Assembly: GCA_021789755.1 (NCBI GenBank)
Contig: JAJYJD010000172.1
Location: 1-7,410 of the forward strand
Origin: Bacteroidota bacterium
GTDB lineage: Bacteria > Bacteroidota > Ignavibacteria > Kryptoniales > JAKASW01
Reading direction: 5' to 3'
Length of the DNA: 7,410 bases
In this document: positions 1 to 6,233 of the stretch, in pieces
Numbering within the stretch: the stretch's first letter is position 1
Layout of the letters: the number at the start of each line of letters is the position of its first letter
Program-made: the position numbers and the translations under genes
Notes under the pieces: generated by a model
What the model was told of the DNA's origin: nothing
Databases searched by the model: none
Seen by the model: the letters and a program-made list of their open reading frames with translations, nothing else

Positions 1-498
1 GGAACGATGGGATTTTCCTTTCCTGCGGCGATGGGCGCAGCGTTCGGCGTGAAAGACAGGCCGGTCTTCAGCATAAACGGAGACGGCGGGATCCAGATGA
101 ATATCCAGGAAATGGCAACGGCCGCGGCGAACAAGCTTCCGCTGAAGATCGTGATACTGAACAACGGTTACCTGGGAATGGTCAGACAATGGCAGGACCT
201 CTTCTACAAGAAGCGGTACAGCCACGTCACTCTCGGAAACAACCCCGATTTCGTCAAGCTCGCCGAAGCGTTCGGCGGCACGGGTTTCATGACCGACAAG
301 ACAAACGAGGTCGTCCCGATCCTCAAGGAAGCGATGAAGATCAACGACCGGCCTGTTATCATCGACTTCCGCACGATACAGGAGGACAATGTTTTTCCGA
401 TGATCCCGAGCGGCGGTACGGTAGCGCAAATTCTCGACTATCCGAAATCAGTCAAGGAGTTGAAAATGGCAAAGGCTCACCCGGAGGCTGTGAAGTGA
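1..498 (+). CDS. ilvB: acetolactate synthase large subunit, C-terminal part (5' truncated by window)
   Basis: This is the last 165 residues of the catalytic subunit of acetohydroxyacid synthase, the thiamine-diphosphate enzyme that joins two pyruvates (valine/leucine) or pyruvate and 2-oxobutyrate (isoleucine). The frame is open from base 1 and begins GTMGFSFPAA, the conserved run before the ThDP domain. GDG at visible residues 27-29 through NN at 54-55 forms the ThDP/Mg-binding motif (GDG...NN). MVRQWQ at 60-65 includes the Trp (visible residue 64) that in this family lines the substrate channel and the herbicide site. ENVFPMIPSGG near the end is typical of IlvB rather than of pyruvate oxidase or catabolic AlsS. 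The internal ATG at base 7 is not the real start, which lies upstream of the window. The stop TGA (496-498) overlaps the GTG start of ilvN. Identity is certain; only the C-terminal third is visible. Confidence 0.97.
   Translation, partial: GTMGFSFPAAMGAAFGVKDRPVFSINGDGGIQMNIQEMATAAANKLPLKIVILNNGYLGMVRQWQDLFYKKRYSHVTLGNNPDFVKLAEAFGGTGFMTDKTNEVVPILKEAMKINDRPVIIDFRTIQEDNVFPMIPSGGTVAQILDYPKSVKELKMAKAHPEAVK
483..487 (+). promoter_or_regulatory. Shine-Dalgarno site for ilvN
   Basis: GGAGG lies 7 bases before the GTG at 495 and inside the last codons of ilvB. It supports the GTG start and suggests translational coupling between the two subunits. Confidence 0.8.
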
Positions 499-986
499 AG
501 AAGCACACAATCTCCATCCTCGTTGAAAACAAATTCGGCGCCCTTAACAGAATAGTGGGCCTCTTCAGCGCCCGGGGCTACAACATCGACAGCATCTCGG
601 TCGGGACCAGCGAGGACGATTCTGTCGCGCGCGTGACGATAGTCTCCAAAGGCGACGACGACGTTATCGAGCAGATCATCAAACAGCTGAACAAGCTGAT
701 CGACGTCACGAAAGTCATGGACCTGACGTACGACAGCTTCGTCGAAAGAGAACTCGTCCTCGTGAAGGTAGCGGCAAACCGCAATTCCCGCCCCGAGCTG
801 ATGCAGATATCCGAGATCTTCCGGTCGAAGATCATCGACATCAGCCAGCGTTCCATAACGATCGAAGCGACGGGAAGCGAGCAGAAAGTCGACGCTATGA
901 TAAAGATGCTCGAGCCGTTCGGCATAAAGGAAATCGCGCGGACGGGGCGCGTCGCCTTGAAGCGAGAGTTCGAGGGAGCAGTGTGA
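495..986 (+). CDS. ilvN: acetolactate synthase small (regulatory) subunit
   Basis: This is the regulatory subunit that activates IlvB and usually confers valine feedback inhibition. It has 163 residues, the same length as E. coli IlvH. The N-terminal ACT domain covers about residues 4-78; the second small-subunit domain covers about 80-158 and ends in the typical GRVALKRE. Gly15 and Asn30 (in GYN) match IlvH Gly14 and Asn29, which bind valine, so the site looks intact and valine sensitivity is inferred. The start is GTG at 495, giving MKKHTISILVE. This frame has no ATG just upstream, and a GGAGG sits 7 bases before the GTG. The GTGA shared with the ilvB stop (4-base overlap) fits production of the two subunits together. 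The frame stays open far upstream only as a shadow of ilvB. Confidence 0.96.
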   Translation: MKKHTISILVENKFGALNRIVGLFSARGYNIDSISVGTSEDDSVARVTIVSKGDDDVIEQIIKQLNKLIDVTKVMDLTYDSFVERELVLVKVAANRNSRPELMQISEIFRSKIIDISQRSITIEATGSEQKVDAMIKMLEPFGIKEIARTGRVALKREFEGAV

Positions 987-987
987 A

Positions 988-1112
988 AGAGCGGTTAGAA
1001 GATAAAGAGGTGAAGAGGCAAACCGTGACGTATCGTTGCGGGATTTCGCATCCTTTTCTCTTCGCACCTTTTTACCTTTTCTCCTTTTTACCTGTTCGTC
1101 TTTTAACCTTTT
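988..1112. repeat. imperfect inverted-repeat element in the ilvN-ilvC gap
   Basis: The left arm at 993-1018 (purine-rich, GGTTAGAAGA...GTGAAGAGG) faces a right arm at 1083-1108 (pyrimidine-rich, ending CTTTTAACC). Written as RNA, 24 of the 26 opposed positions pair without a gap: 20 Watson-Crick and 4 G-U. A few more pairs extend outward. The 64-base loop holds a small TGCG/CGCA stem (1037-1050) and extra copies of the right-arm word. No GC-rich stem followed by a U-run is seen, so it does not look like an ordinary intrinsic terminator. It fills most of the 158-bp gap between ilvN and ilvC. Confidence 0.75.
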
Positions 1113-1114
1113 AA
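1051..1114. repeat. 16-bp period tandem repeat, about 4 degenerate copies
   Basis: Four successive 16-bp blocks start at 1051, 1067, 1083 and 1099, with a rough consensus CCTTTTTACCTTTTCG. Blocks 2 and 3 share their first 11 bases exactly (CCTTTTTACCT); block 4 keeps TTTT-AACCT; block 1 is the most degenerate. This array forms the right arm and part of the loop of the surrounding inverted repeat. Confidence 0.7.
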
Positions 1115-1144
1115 AAAGCAACCGTACAAAAAGAAGGAAGAGAA

Positions 1145-2140
1145 ATGAAAGTCTACTACGACACTGATGCAGATATTTCGCTGCTTAGCGGCAAGACGGT
1201 CGCCATCATAGGCTATGGCAGCCAGGGGCATGCTCATGCGCTGAACCTGCGCGACAGCGGCGTGAAAGTGGTGGTCGGTTTACAGCCGGGCAGCAAGTCA
1301 CGAGCGGCGGCGGAAGCCGAAGGCCTGACCGTCCTCACCCCTTTCGAGGCATCAGCCCAGGCAGATCTCATAATGATACTCGCCCCCGACATGGCGCAGA
1401 AGAAACTGTACGAGGAAGAGATCGCGCCAAATCTCTCTGAAGGGAAAATCCTGGCGTTCGCACACGGTTTCAATATTCATTACAAGCTGGTGCAGCCTCC
1501 GAAGAACGTCGACGTAATCATGATAGCTCCGAAAGCACCCGGACACCTGGTCAGACGAGTTTTCACGCAGGGCGCAGGCACACCGTGCCTCATCGCCATC
1601 CAGCAAAACGCGTCAAAGAAAGCACTGGAATACGCGCTGGCATATGCCAGAGGGATCGGCGGGACGAGAGCCGGAGTCATCAAAACTACATTTAAAGACG
1701 AGACTGAGACCGACCTGTTCGGCGAACAGGCCGTGTTATGCGGCGGGTCGGAAGAACTTATAAAGGCGGGGTTTGAAACGCTTGTCCAGGGCGGCTACCC
1801 GCCGGAGCTCGCGTTCTTCGAATGCATGCACGAGCTCAAACTTATCGTGGACCTCTATTACGAGGGCGGCCTGTCGAGGATGAACTTCTCAGTCAGTGAT
1901 ACCGCAGAGTACGGCGGGTACACGCGCGGGCCGAGAGTCGTGACCAGGCAGACCCGCAAAGAAATGAAGAAGATATTGACCGAGATCCAAACCGGAAAAT
2001 TCGCGAAGGAATGGATCAACGAGACATTCAAGAACAAACAGAAGAACTTCCTCAAGATGAGAAAAGAGATGAACAACCATCTCGTGGAGAAGACAGGTTC
2101 CAAATTGAGATCGATGATGAGCTGGCTGAAGAAACCATGA
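1145..2140 (+). CDS. ilvC: ketol-acid reductoisomerase, class I, NADP(+)-type
   Basis: This enzyme performs Mg-dependent alkyl migration and NADPH reduction of acetolactate (valine/leucine) or acetohydroxybutyrate (isoleucine). At 331 residues it is a class I (short) enzyme. The N-terminal Rossmann domain has GYGSQG at 23-28. In the cofactor loop VGLQPGSKSR (44-53), Ser50 and Ser52 are kept where NADPH enzymes usually have them, while Gln47 and Arg53 replace the Arg and Trp common in many relatives. Catalytic residues are visible: H107 (FAHGFNIH), K130 (APKAPGH), metal ligands D190 and E194 (DLFGE), E226 and E230 (ECMHE), and S251. The start at ATG 1145 is supported by AAGGA at 1134-1138, 6 bases upstream. 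It follows ilvN after a 158-bp gap that holds an inverted-repeat element. The assignment is secure; NADPH preference is inferred from the loop. Confidence 0.97.
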   Translation: MKVYYDTDADISLLSGKTVAIIGYGSQGHAHALNLRDSGVKVVVGLQPGSKSRAAAEAEGLTVLTPFEASAQADLIMILAPDMAQKKLYEEEIAPNLSEGKILAFAHGFNIHYKLVQPPKNVDVIMIAPKAPGHLVRRVFTQGAGTPCLIAIQQNASKKALEYALAYARGIGGTRAGVIKTTFKDETETDLFGEQAVLCGGSEELIKAGFETLVQGGYPPELAFFECMHELKLIVDLYYEGGLSRMNFSVSDTAEYGGYTRGPRVVTRQTRKEMKKILTEIQTGKFAKEWINETFKNKQKNFLKMRKEMNNHLVEKTGSKLRSMMSWLKKP

Positions 2141-2168
2141 ACTGGGATAATGCGAATATAGGGAGCGA

Positions 2169-2280
2169 AGTCAAAAGTCAAATCTCAAAGAGGACAACTA
2201 CAATTCAAAACCCAAATCTCTCTGCATTAGTTTTTGACTTTTCGGCTTTAGTTTTGACATTTGCGTTTTGAGTTTTGAGT
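2169..2280. repeat. 112-bp imperfect palindrome in the ilvC-cimA gap
   Basis: The two halves are symmetric without gaps about the TGCA at 2223-2226: base n faces base 4449-n, and roughly two thirds of facing positions are complementary. The outer arms are built from 7-bp words: AGTCAAA twice at 2169-2182 and GTTTTGA twice at 2265-2278, with further TTTTGAC-type words inside. The element is AT-rich, unlike the flanking genes, and ends 24 bases before the cimA ATG. It could form a large hairpin in RNA or a cruciform in DNA. It has no terminator-like GC stem with a U-tract. Confidence 0.75.
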
Positions 2281-2304
2281 ACGATCTTCGAAAGGCATGG
2301 CCAA

Positions 2305-3912
2305 ATGGCACAAAAAATATACATATATGACACGACACTCCGCGACGGCTCGCAGGGGGAAGAGATCTCCTTCAGCGTCGAGGACAAGATAAAGATCGCG
2401 CACCATCTCGACGATTTTGGTGTCGACTACATCGAGGGTGGCTGGCCGGGCTCCAACCCGAAGGATATGGAGTTCTTCGAGAGGATGAAGGGCACGAAGC
2501 TGAAACACGCGAAGCTCGCCGCTTTCGGCAGCACGTGCAAGGCCTCATCGACTCCCGCGACGGACGAAAATGTCAACCAGCTTCTGACAGCCGCGACGCC
2601 GGTCGTCACGATTTTCGGCAAATCGTGGGATATGCACGTGACCGAGGCGTTGGGGACCACACCTGAAAGGAACCTGGAGATCATATCCGAAACCGTGAAG
2701 TACCTCAAAGACAACGGCAAGGAAGTGGTATACGATGCGGAACATTTCTTCGACGGCTATAAATCGAATCCCGACTACGCGATGAGCACCATCAAGGCTG
2801 CCGAAGCCGGCGGTGCCGATTTCATTGTGCTGTGCGATACGAACGGCGGGAGTCTTCCGCACGAAGTTGAGAAGATCACGAAGACTGCTGAGGAAGCGCT
2901 GAGAACACCGGTCGGCATTCACGCTCACAACGATTCCGAGCTGGCTGTCGCAAACTCGCTGGCAGCAGTTCGAGCGGGAGCCGTGCAGATCCAGGGCACG
3001 GTAAACGGTTTTGGTGAACGTTGTGGAAACGCGAACCTCTGCTCGATCATCCCGAACCTGCAGTTGAAGATGGGTTTTGCCATTTTTCCTCCCGCAAGGC
3101 TTAAAGGGCTCACGGAGCTTTCAAGGTTCGTGAGCGAGGTCGCCAATCTGCAGCCGAAGAAGAATCTTCCGTACGTCGGGCAGAGCGCCTTCGCACACAA
3201 GGGAGGAGTACATGTCAGTGCGGTAATGAAATCTGCGCGCACTTACGAGCACATCGACCCTGAAATTGTGGGCAACTCGCGCCGGGTGTTGGTAAGCGAT
3301 CTTTCCGGAAAAAGCAACGTCCTTTACAAAGCGGAACGGTTTGGGATCCTGATCGCCGGCAACAACGGGAAAGCATCCACGATAGTGAAGGAGCTGAAAG
3401 AACTTGAAAGCCAGGGATACGTCTTCGAAGACGCAGACGCATCACTGGAGATCCTGATGCGCAAAGATACCGGCGAAGTTGAGATCCCGTTCGCGCTGGA
3501 GGCGCTTCATATCATCATCGAGAAAAACGACAACGCCGGCCTCGCGCATACCGAAGCGGTGATAAAACTCCGCGTCGGCGACCGTATCGAGCACACTGCC
3601 TCCGAAGGTAACGGTCCCGTCAACGCGCTGGACAACGCGCTGCGCAAGGCCCTTCTCCAATTCTACCCGCAGCTCGCCGAAACGAAGCTGTCAGACTACA
3701 AAGTCAGAGTCGTCGACGCAGGGGAAGGCACGAGCGCGAAAGTGAGGGTCTTGATCGAAACGACCGACGGCGAATCCGAGTGGAGCACCGTCGGCGTTTC
3801 GGAAAATATAATTGAAGCAAGCTGGAAAGCACTGGTTGATTCGATAGTCTATAAAATGATGAAAGATAACGACAAAGTAAGAAGCAAAGGACAGGTGGAG
3901 GTTGCAAAATGA
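2305..3912 (+). CDS. cimA: (R)-citramalate synthase
   Basis: CimA condenses acetyl-CoA with pyruvate to (R)-citramalate, the first step of the threonine-independent route to 2-oxobutyrate and isoleucine. It has 535 residues, normal for the family. The DRE-TIM barrel starts TTLRDGSQGEE (10-20; catalytic Arg13, Asp14). The run YIEGGWPGSNPKD (42-54), the VLCDTNGG (175-182), the HxH metal ligands H206 and H208 in GIHAHND, and NGFGERCGNANLC (234-246) separate CimA from LeuA. HKGGVHVSAV is at 298-307. The C-terminal LeuA-type regulatory domain (about 390-520) is the usual site of isoleucine feedback in CimA. The start is ATG 2305, with AAGG at 2292-2295 upstream; an in-frame TTG at 2275 would lie inside the palindrome and is rejected. 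The stop overlaps the next gene by ATGA. Confidence 0.96.
   Translation: MAQKIYIYDTTLRDGSQGEEISFSVEDKIKIAHHLDDFGVDYIEGGWPGSNPKDMEFFERMKGTKLKHAKLAAFGSTCKASSTPATDENVNQLLTAATPVVTIFGKSWDMHVTEALGTTPERNLEIISETVKYLKDNGKEVVYDAEHFFDGYKSNPDYAMSTIKAAEAGGADFIVLCDTNGGSLPHEVEKITKTAEEALRTPVGIHAHNDSELAVANSLAAVRAGAVQIQGTVNGFGERCGNANLCSIIPNLQLKMGFAIFPPARLKGLTELSRFVSEVANLQPKKNLPYVGQSAFAHKGGVHVSAVMKSARTYEHIDPEIVGNSRRVLVSDLSGKSNVLYKAERFGILIAGNNGKASTIVKELKELESQGYVFEDADASLEILMRKDTGEVEIPFALEALHIIIEKNDNAGLAHTEAVIKLRVGDRIEHTASEGNGPVNALDNALRKALLQFYPQLAETKLSDYKVRVVDAGEGTSAKVRVLIETTDGESEWSTVGVSENIIEASWKALVDSIVYKMMKDNDKVRSKGQVEVAK
3897..3901 (+). promoter_or_regulatory. Shine-Dalgarno site for the 76-aa gene
   Basis: GGAGG sits 7 bases before the ATG at 3909, within the last codons of cimA. 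It is a strong site and argues that the small downstream ORF is translated. Confidence 0.75.
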
Positions 3913-4139
3913 AAGCCCAGACACGTATCGAATTGCTCGAGAAAGCATTGAACACTGAAATGGAAACGATCAAGACGTATAACGACCACGCCGAGCTCTC
4001 GGAGGACTTCGAGACCAAGAAACTCTTCAGGTCGCTCGCGAGTCAAAAGTACGAACACTACCTGCAGATCGAGAAACATCTTCGCCAGCTGAAAGCGAAC
4101 AACGACATCACCGACGCAATCAACAGCATGTTCCAATAG
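3909..4139 (+). CDS. small ferritin/rubrerythrin-like helical protein (hypothetical)
   Basis: This gene encodes a 76-residue, soluble, highly charged, probably all-helical protein with no signal peptide or membrane segment. Its ATG overlaps the cimA stop (ATGA), and a GGAGG lies 7 bases upstream, so it is very likely translated and coupled to cimA. The sequence resembles one half of a rubrerythrin-type four-helix bundle: Glu17 and Tyr24 sit in an E-x6-Y pattern on helix 1, and KKLFRSLASQKYEHY (37-51) resembles the helix-2 segment that normally carries the ExxH iron ligands. Here the Glu of ExxH is Lys47 while His50 is kept, so ordinary di-iron binding is doubtful. It could instead be a structural or partner protein that dimerises as a helical hairpin. 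The family resemblance is from memory and moderate. A link to the cimA/leuA enzymes or to the oxygen-sensitive Fe-S protein LeuC is only a guess from context. Confidence 0.8.
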   Translation: MKAQTRIELLEKALNTEMETIKTYNDHAELSEDFETKKLFRSLASQKYEHYLQIEKHLRQLKANNDITDAINSMFQ

Positions 4140-4154
4140 GGAGTGTGAACACCG

Positions 4155-4334
4155 ATGACACTGATGGAGCGGATCCTCATGGATGAACTGAGCGGGAAAG
4201 AAAGAACCCGTGCATGTCGGTCGTTCCCGTGTTATCCGTGTTTGCGCGCCGAAGTGCGCTTCAGCACGCAGGCGTGTATTGCCCTTTTTCAGCTGCAGAG
4301 CGACCAGAAAAACCGGAAGGACCAAAGGAAATGA
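4155..4334 (+). CDS. possible 59-aa ORF ending on the leuA start codon
   Basis: An open frame of 59 codons begins at ATG 4155, 15 bases after the preceding small gene, and its TGA (4332-4334) overlaps the leuA ATG as ATGA. AGGGAG at 4138-4143 is a possible, slightly distant ribosome site. The product is basic at the C-terminus and has four Cys (residues 21, 26, 29, 41). I recognise no domain. The first 16 residues, MTLMERILMDELSGKE, loosely resemble the N-terminus of LeuC in this same window (MTITEKILAGHSGRDK), so the ORF might be a decayed fragment; this is weak. It could also act as a coupling or leader ORF for leuA, though it has no run of Leu codons, or be chance. The leuA frame is also open across 4187-4330. 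Confidence 0.3.
   Translation: MTLMERILMDELSGKERTRACRSFPCYPCLRAEVRFSTQACIALFQLQSDQKNRKDQRK
4317..4321 (+). promoter_or_regulatory. Shine-Dalgarno site that decides the leuA start
   Basis: AAGGA is 9 bases before the ATG at 4331. An upstream in-frame ATG at 4214 would add 39 residues unlike any LeuA N-terminus and has no good ribosome site, so 4331 is preferred. The AAAGGA at 4324-4329 is too close to act for 4331. Confidence 0.55.
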
Positions 4335-5890
4335 AGGACAAGATATATATTTTCGACACGACGCTGCGCGACGGCGAGCAATCTCCAGGCTGCAGCATGA
4401 ATAAGGAAGAGAAGCTGAAGATGGCACGCCAGCTCGAAGCGCTGAACGTCGATGTCATCGAAGCGGGCTTCCCTATCGCATCCGATGGAGATTTTGAGGC
4501 AGTCAGGGAAATCGCCAAAACCGTCAAGGGCTGTGCTATTGCAGGTCTCTCAAGGGCGACGACGGCCGACATTGATCGCGCATTCGAGGCGCTCCAGTAT
4601 GCCGCGAAGCCGCGCATCCACACTTTCATCGCTACGAGCGACATACACCTGAAGCATAAACTCAAGAAAACGAGAGAGCAAGTTCTCGAGCAATCCGTGA
4701 ACGCGGTGACGTACGCAAAGAAGCTTACGGATGACGTCGAGTTCAGTTGTGAAGACGCCAGCCGAAGCGATATCGACTACCTTTGCCAGATCATCGAAGC
4801 AGTCATAAAAGCCGGTGCTACGGTCGTGAATCTCCCCGACACTGTAGGCTATTCGATTCCGATAGAATACGGGGCCATGATCAGGACAATCCGTGAGAAA
4901 GTGAAGAATATCGACAAAGCAATCCTGAGCGTGCACTGCCATAACGATCTCGGTCTGGCGGTTTCCAACTCTGTTGCCGCCGTCCTGAACGGTGCGAGAC
5001 AGGTGGAATGCACTGTCAACGGCATCGGGGAGCGGGCAGGAAACGCGTCTCTCGAGGAATTCGTGATGGCCTTGAGGACCCGGCCGGATGTCCTCCCCTT
5101 TCAATGTGACGTCAAGACAGAAGAGATTTACAAGTCGAGCCGTCTCCTCTCCACTCTAACAGGCATGATGGTACAGCGGAACAAGGCCATCGTCGGGTCA
5201 AACGCTTTCTCGCACGAGGCCGGGATTCACCAGGACGGGATCATAAAAAGCAGAATGACTTACGAGATAATGACTCCAGAGTCTGTCGGCATCAAGCACT
5301 CCACTCTCGTACTTGGCAAGCACTCGGGAAGGCACGCCCTCAAGAAAAGGTTTGAAGAGCTGGGATATTCGCTCACGCCGGAAGAGCTTAACAACGTATA
5401 CGCCGAGTTTACACGCCTCGCCGACAAGAAGAAGGAAATCCTGGATGAAGACCTGATGGCGATTCTGAACAACAAGTTCGAAAACGACGAGTCTAGCTAT
5501 ATCCTTTCCAGCCTGCAGGTCATGACGGGAACCGGCGTGAAATCGACCGCCGTCCTTGAACTGACCGACGGTAGGGACACTTATGTCGACTCGGCAACCG
5601 GCGACGGTCCGGTAGACGCGGCATACAACGCAATCGAACGCATCACGAAGATGAACGGTCAGCTTGCCGACTACACCATAAAATCCGTTACCTGGGGCGG
5701 AGACGCTGTCGGAGAAGTCTTCGTCAAGGTGATCTTCAACGACGTCGTCTTTACCGGCCACGCCGCGAGTACCGACATCGTTACGGGAAGCGTCGAAGCC
5801 TATCTCCAGGCGCTGAACCGTGCCATGTCTGCGAAGTCCGCCAAGTCGTCGGAAGCAGAGATGGTAAAGAACCAGGCGAATGCGGTGTAA
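4331..5890 (+). CDS. leuA: 2-isopropylmalate synthase
   Basis: LeuA condenses acetyl-CoA with 2-oxoisovalerate, the committed step of leucine synthesis. It has 519 residues and begins MKDKIYIFDTTLRDGEQSPG. The catalytic barrel shows R13-D14 in TTLRDGEQSPG, the IEAGFP at 43-48, the metal-binding H202 and H204 in HCHND, and NGIGERAGN (230-238). HEAGIHQDG is at 295-303. The C-terminal LeuA dimer/regulatory domain (about 390-500, with DSATGDGPVDAAYNAI) is complete, so leucine feedback is expected. The SPG after RDGEQ and the HEAGIHQDG motif separate it from the CimA paralogue upstream, with which it shares the opening KIYI-DTTLRDG. The start is chosen on homology and the AAGGA upstream; an extension to 4214 is possible but unlikely. 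The last 20 or so residues are a low-complexity, Lys/Ser/Ala-rich tail. Confidence 0.95.
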   Translation: MKDKIYIFDTTLRDGEQSPGCSMNKEEKLKMARQLEALNVDVIEAGFPIASDGDFEAVREIAKTVKGCAIAGLSRATTADIDRAFEALQYAAKPRIHTFIATSDIHLKHKLKKTREQVLEQSVNAVTYAKKLTDDVEFSCEDASRSDIDYLCQIIEAVIKAGATVVNLPDTVGYSIPIEYGAMIRTIREKVKNIDKAILSVHCHNDLGLAVSNSVAAVLNGARQVECTVNGIGERAGNASLEEFVMALRTRPDVLPFQCDVKTEEIYKSSRLLSTLTGMMVQRNKAIVGSNAFSHEAGIHQDGIIKSRMTYEIMTPESVGIKHSTLVLGKHSGRHALKKRFEELGYSLTPEELNNVYAEFTRLADKKKEILDEDLMAILNNKFENDESSYILSSLQVMTGTGVKSTAVLELTDGRDTYVDSATGDGPVDAAYNAIERITKMNGQLADYTIKSVTWGGDAVGEVFVKVIFNDVVFTGHAASTDIVTGSVEAYLQALNRAMSAKSAKSSEAEMVKNQANAV

Positions 5891-5962
5891 TTCGCCGCCT
5901 TTTGAGAAACAGCTGATTCACACTGGGCGGAAGAAGAACATTTAATCACGGATTATCTTACT

Positions 5963-6168
5963 GCAAATGAGAATCTCCAAGTTCCAAACAACAAGTTCCA
6001 AATGCCGCCTTGCGGCATCCCGACATATAAACAGATTGACGGGACAAGATCGAATTGCTAAGAAGACAAGCGCAGAGATCGACAGTCTCTCCACTTCTTG
6101 TTTTGTAGCTGGAGTTATCTCTTTGTTTGGAACCTGGATGTTGGTGCCTGGAACTTATTCTGATTTGC
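5963..6168. repeat. about 206-bp inverted-repeat element in the leuA-leuC gap
   Basis: The terminal 12 bases GCAAATGAGAAT (5963-5974) match the reverse complement of 6157-6168 at 11 of 12 positions. Inward, AAGTTCCA (5979-5986) faces TGGAACTT (6149-6156), and GTTCCAAA words (5981-5988, 5995-6002) face TTTGGAAC (6126-6133), so arms of about 40 bases are complementary with a small gap. The interior carries a perfect 7-bp hairpin at 6002-6018 and a weaker AAGAAG/CTTCTT pairing. It looks like a non-coding palindromic or MITE-like element; no transposase is present. Confidence 0.75.
6002..6018. repeat. perfect short hairpin inside the leuA-leuC element
   Basis: ATGCCGC (6002-6008) and GCGGCAT (6012-6018) pair perfectly around a CTT loop. 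It is nested at the inner end of the left arm of the larger inverted repeat. No U-run follows, so it is not a typical intrinsic terminator. Confidence 0.7.
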
Positions 6169-6233
6169 TTGCAGATTAACCACAAGAAAAAACTAACCTT
6201 CAGAAAGCACTAGAACAGGAAGTCAAAGTTAAG

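Larger units (their letters stand above)
5891..6233. other. 343-bp gene-free gap between leuA and leuC
   Basis: The stretch holds no credible gene. Its middle (5963-6168) is an inverted-repeat element. Flanks are short: 5891-5962 has only a weak CCGCC (5895-5899) / GGCGG (5926-5930) pairing with a 26-base loop and no U-run, and 6169-6233 is A-rich and carries the leuC ribosome site (AGGAAG, 6217-6222). I see no convincing promoter, riboswitch or tRNA. Short ORFs here (5967-6179 +, 5958-6185 -) follow the repeat and encode nothing recognisable. Confidence 0.7.

Noticed and set aside
477..1121. Long - strand ORF opposite ilvN
   Set aside because: It is a shadow of the GC-biased codons of ilvN, with no recognisable domain, and it runs into the repeat element.
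2011..2271. An 86-codon + strand ORF over the end of ilvC and the gap
   Set aside because: It is an out-of-frame shadow of ilvC extended by the AT-rich palindrome.
2254..2282. TTGACA at 2254-2259 as a promoter -35 for cimA
   Set aside because: It arises from the TTTTGAC word of the palindrome, and no plausible -10 follows at 16-18 bases (around 2276-2282 reads TTGAGTAC).
2275..2304. TTG start for CimA at 2275
   Set aside because: It lies within the palindromic repeat; the ATG at 2305 gives the family-typical N-terminus.
4193..4229. CGGGAA (4193-4198) / TTCCCG (4224-4229) pairing as a leuA attenuator or T-box
   Set aside because: A single six-pair stem with no alternative terminator, no T-box motif and no Leu-codon run.
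4214..4330. N-terminal extension of LeuA from ATG 4214
   Set aside because: The extra 39 residues are unlike LeuA N-termini and lack a good ribosome site; MKDKIYIFDTTLRDG at 4331 is the standard beginning.
5895..5930. CCGCC/GGCGG pairing after leuA as a terminator
   Set aside because: Only five base pairs across a 26-base loop, with no U-run after the stem.
5958..6185. Short ORFs on both strands across the leuA-leuC element
   Set aside because: They are built from the repeat words, have no recognisable protein features and mirror each other on the two strands.
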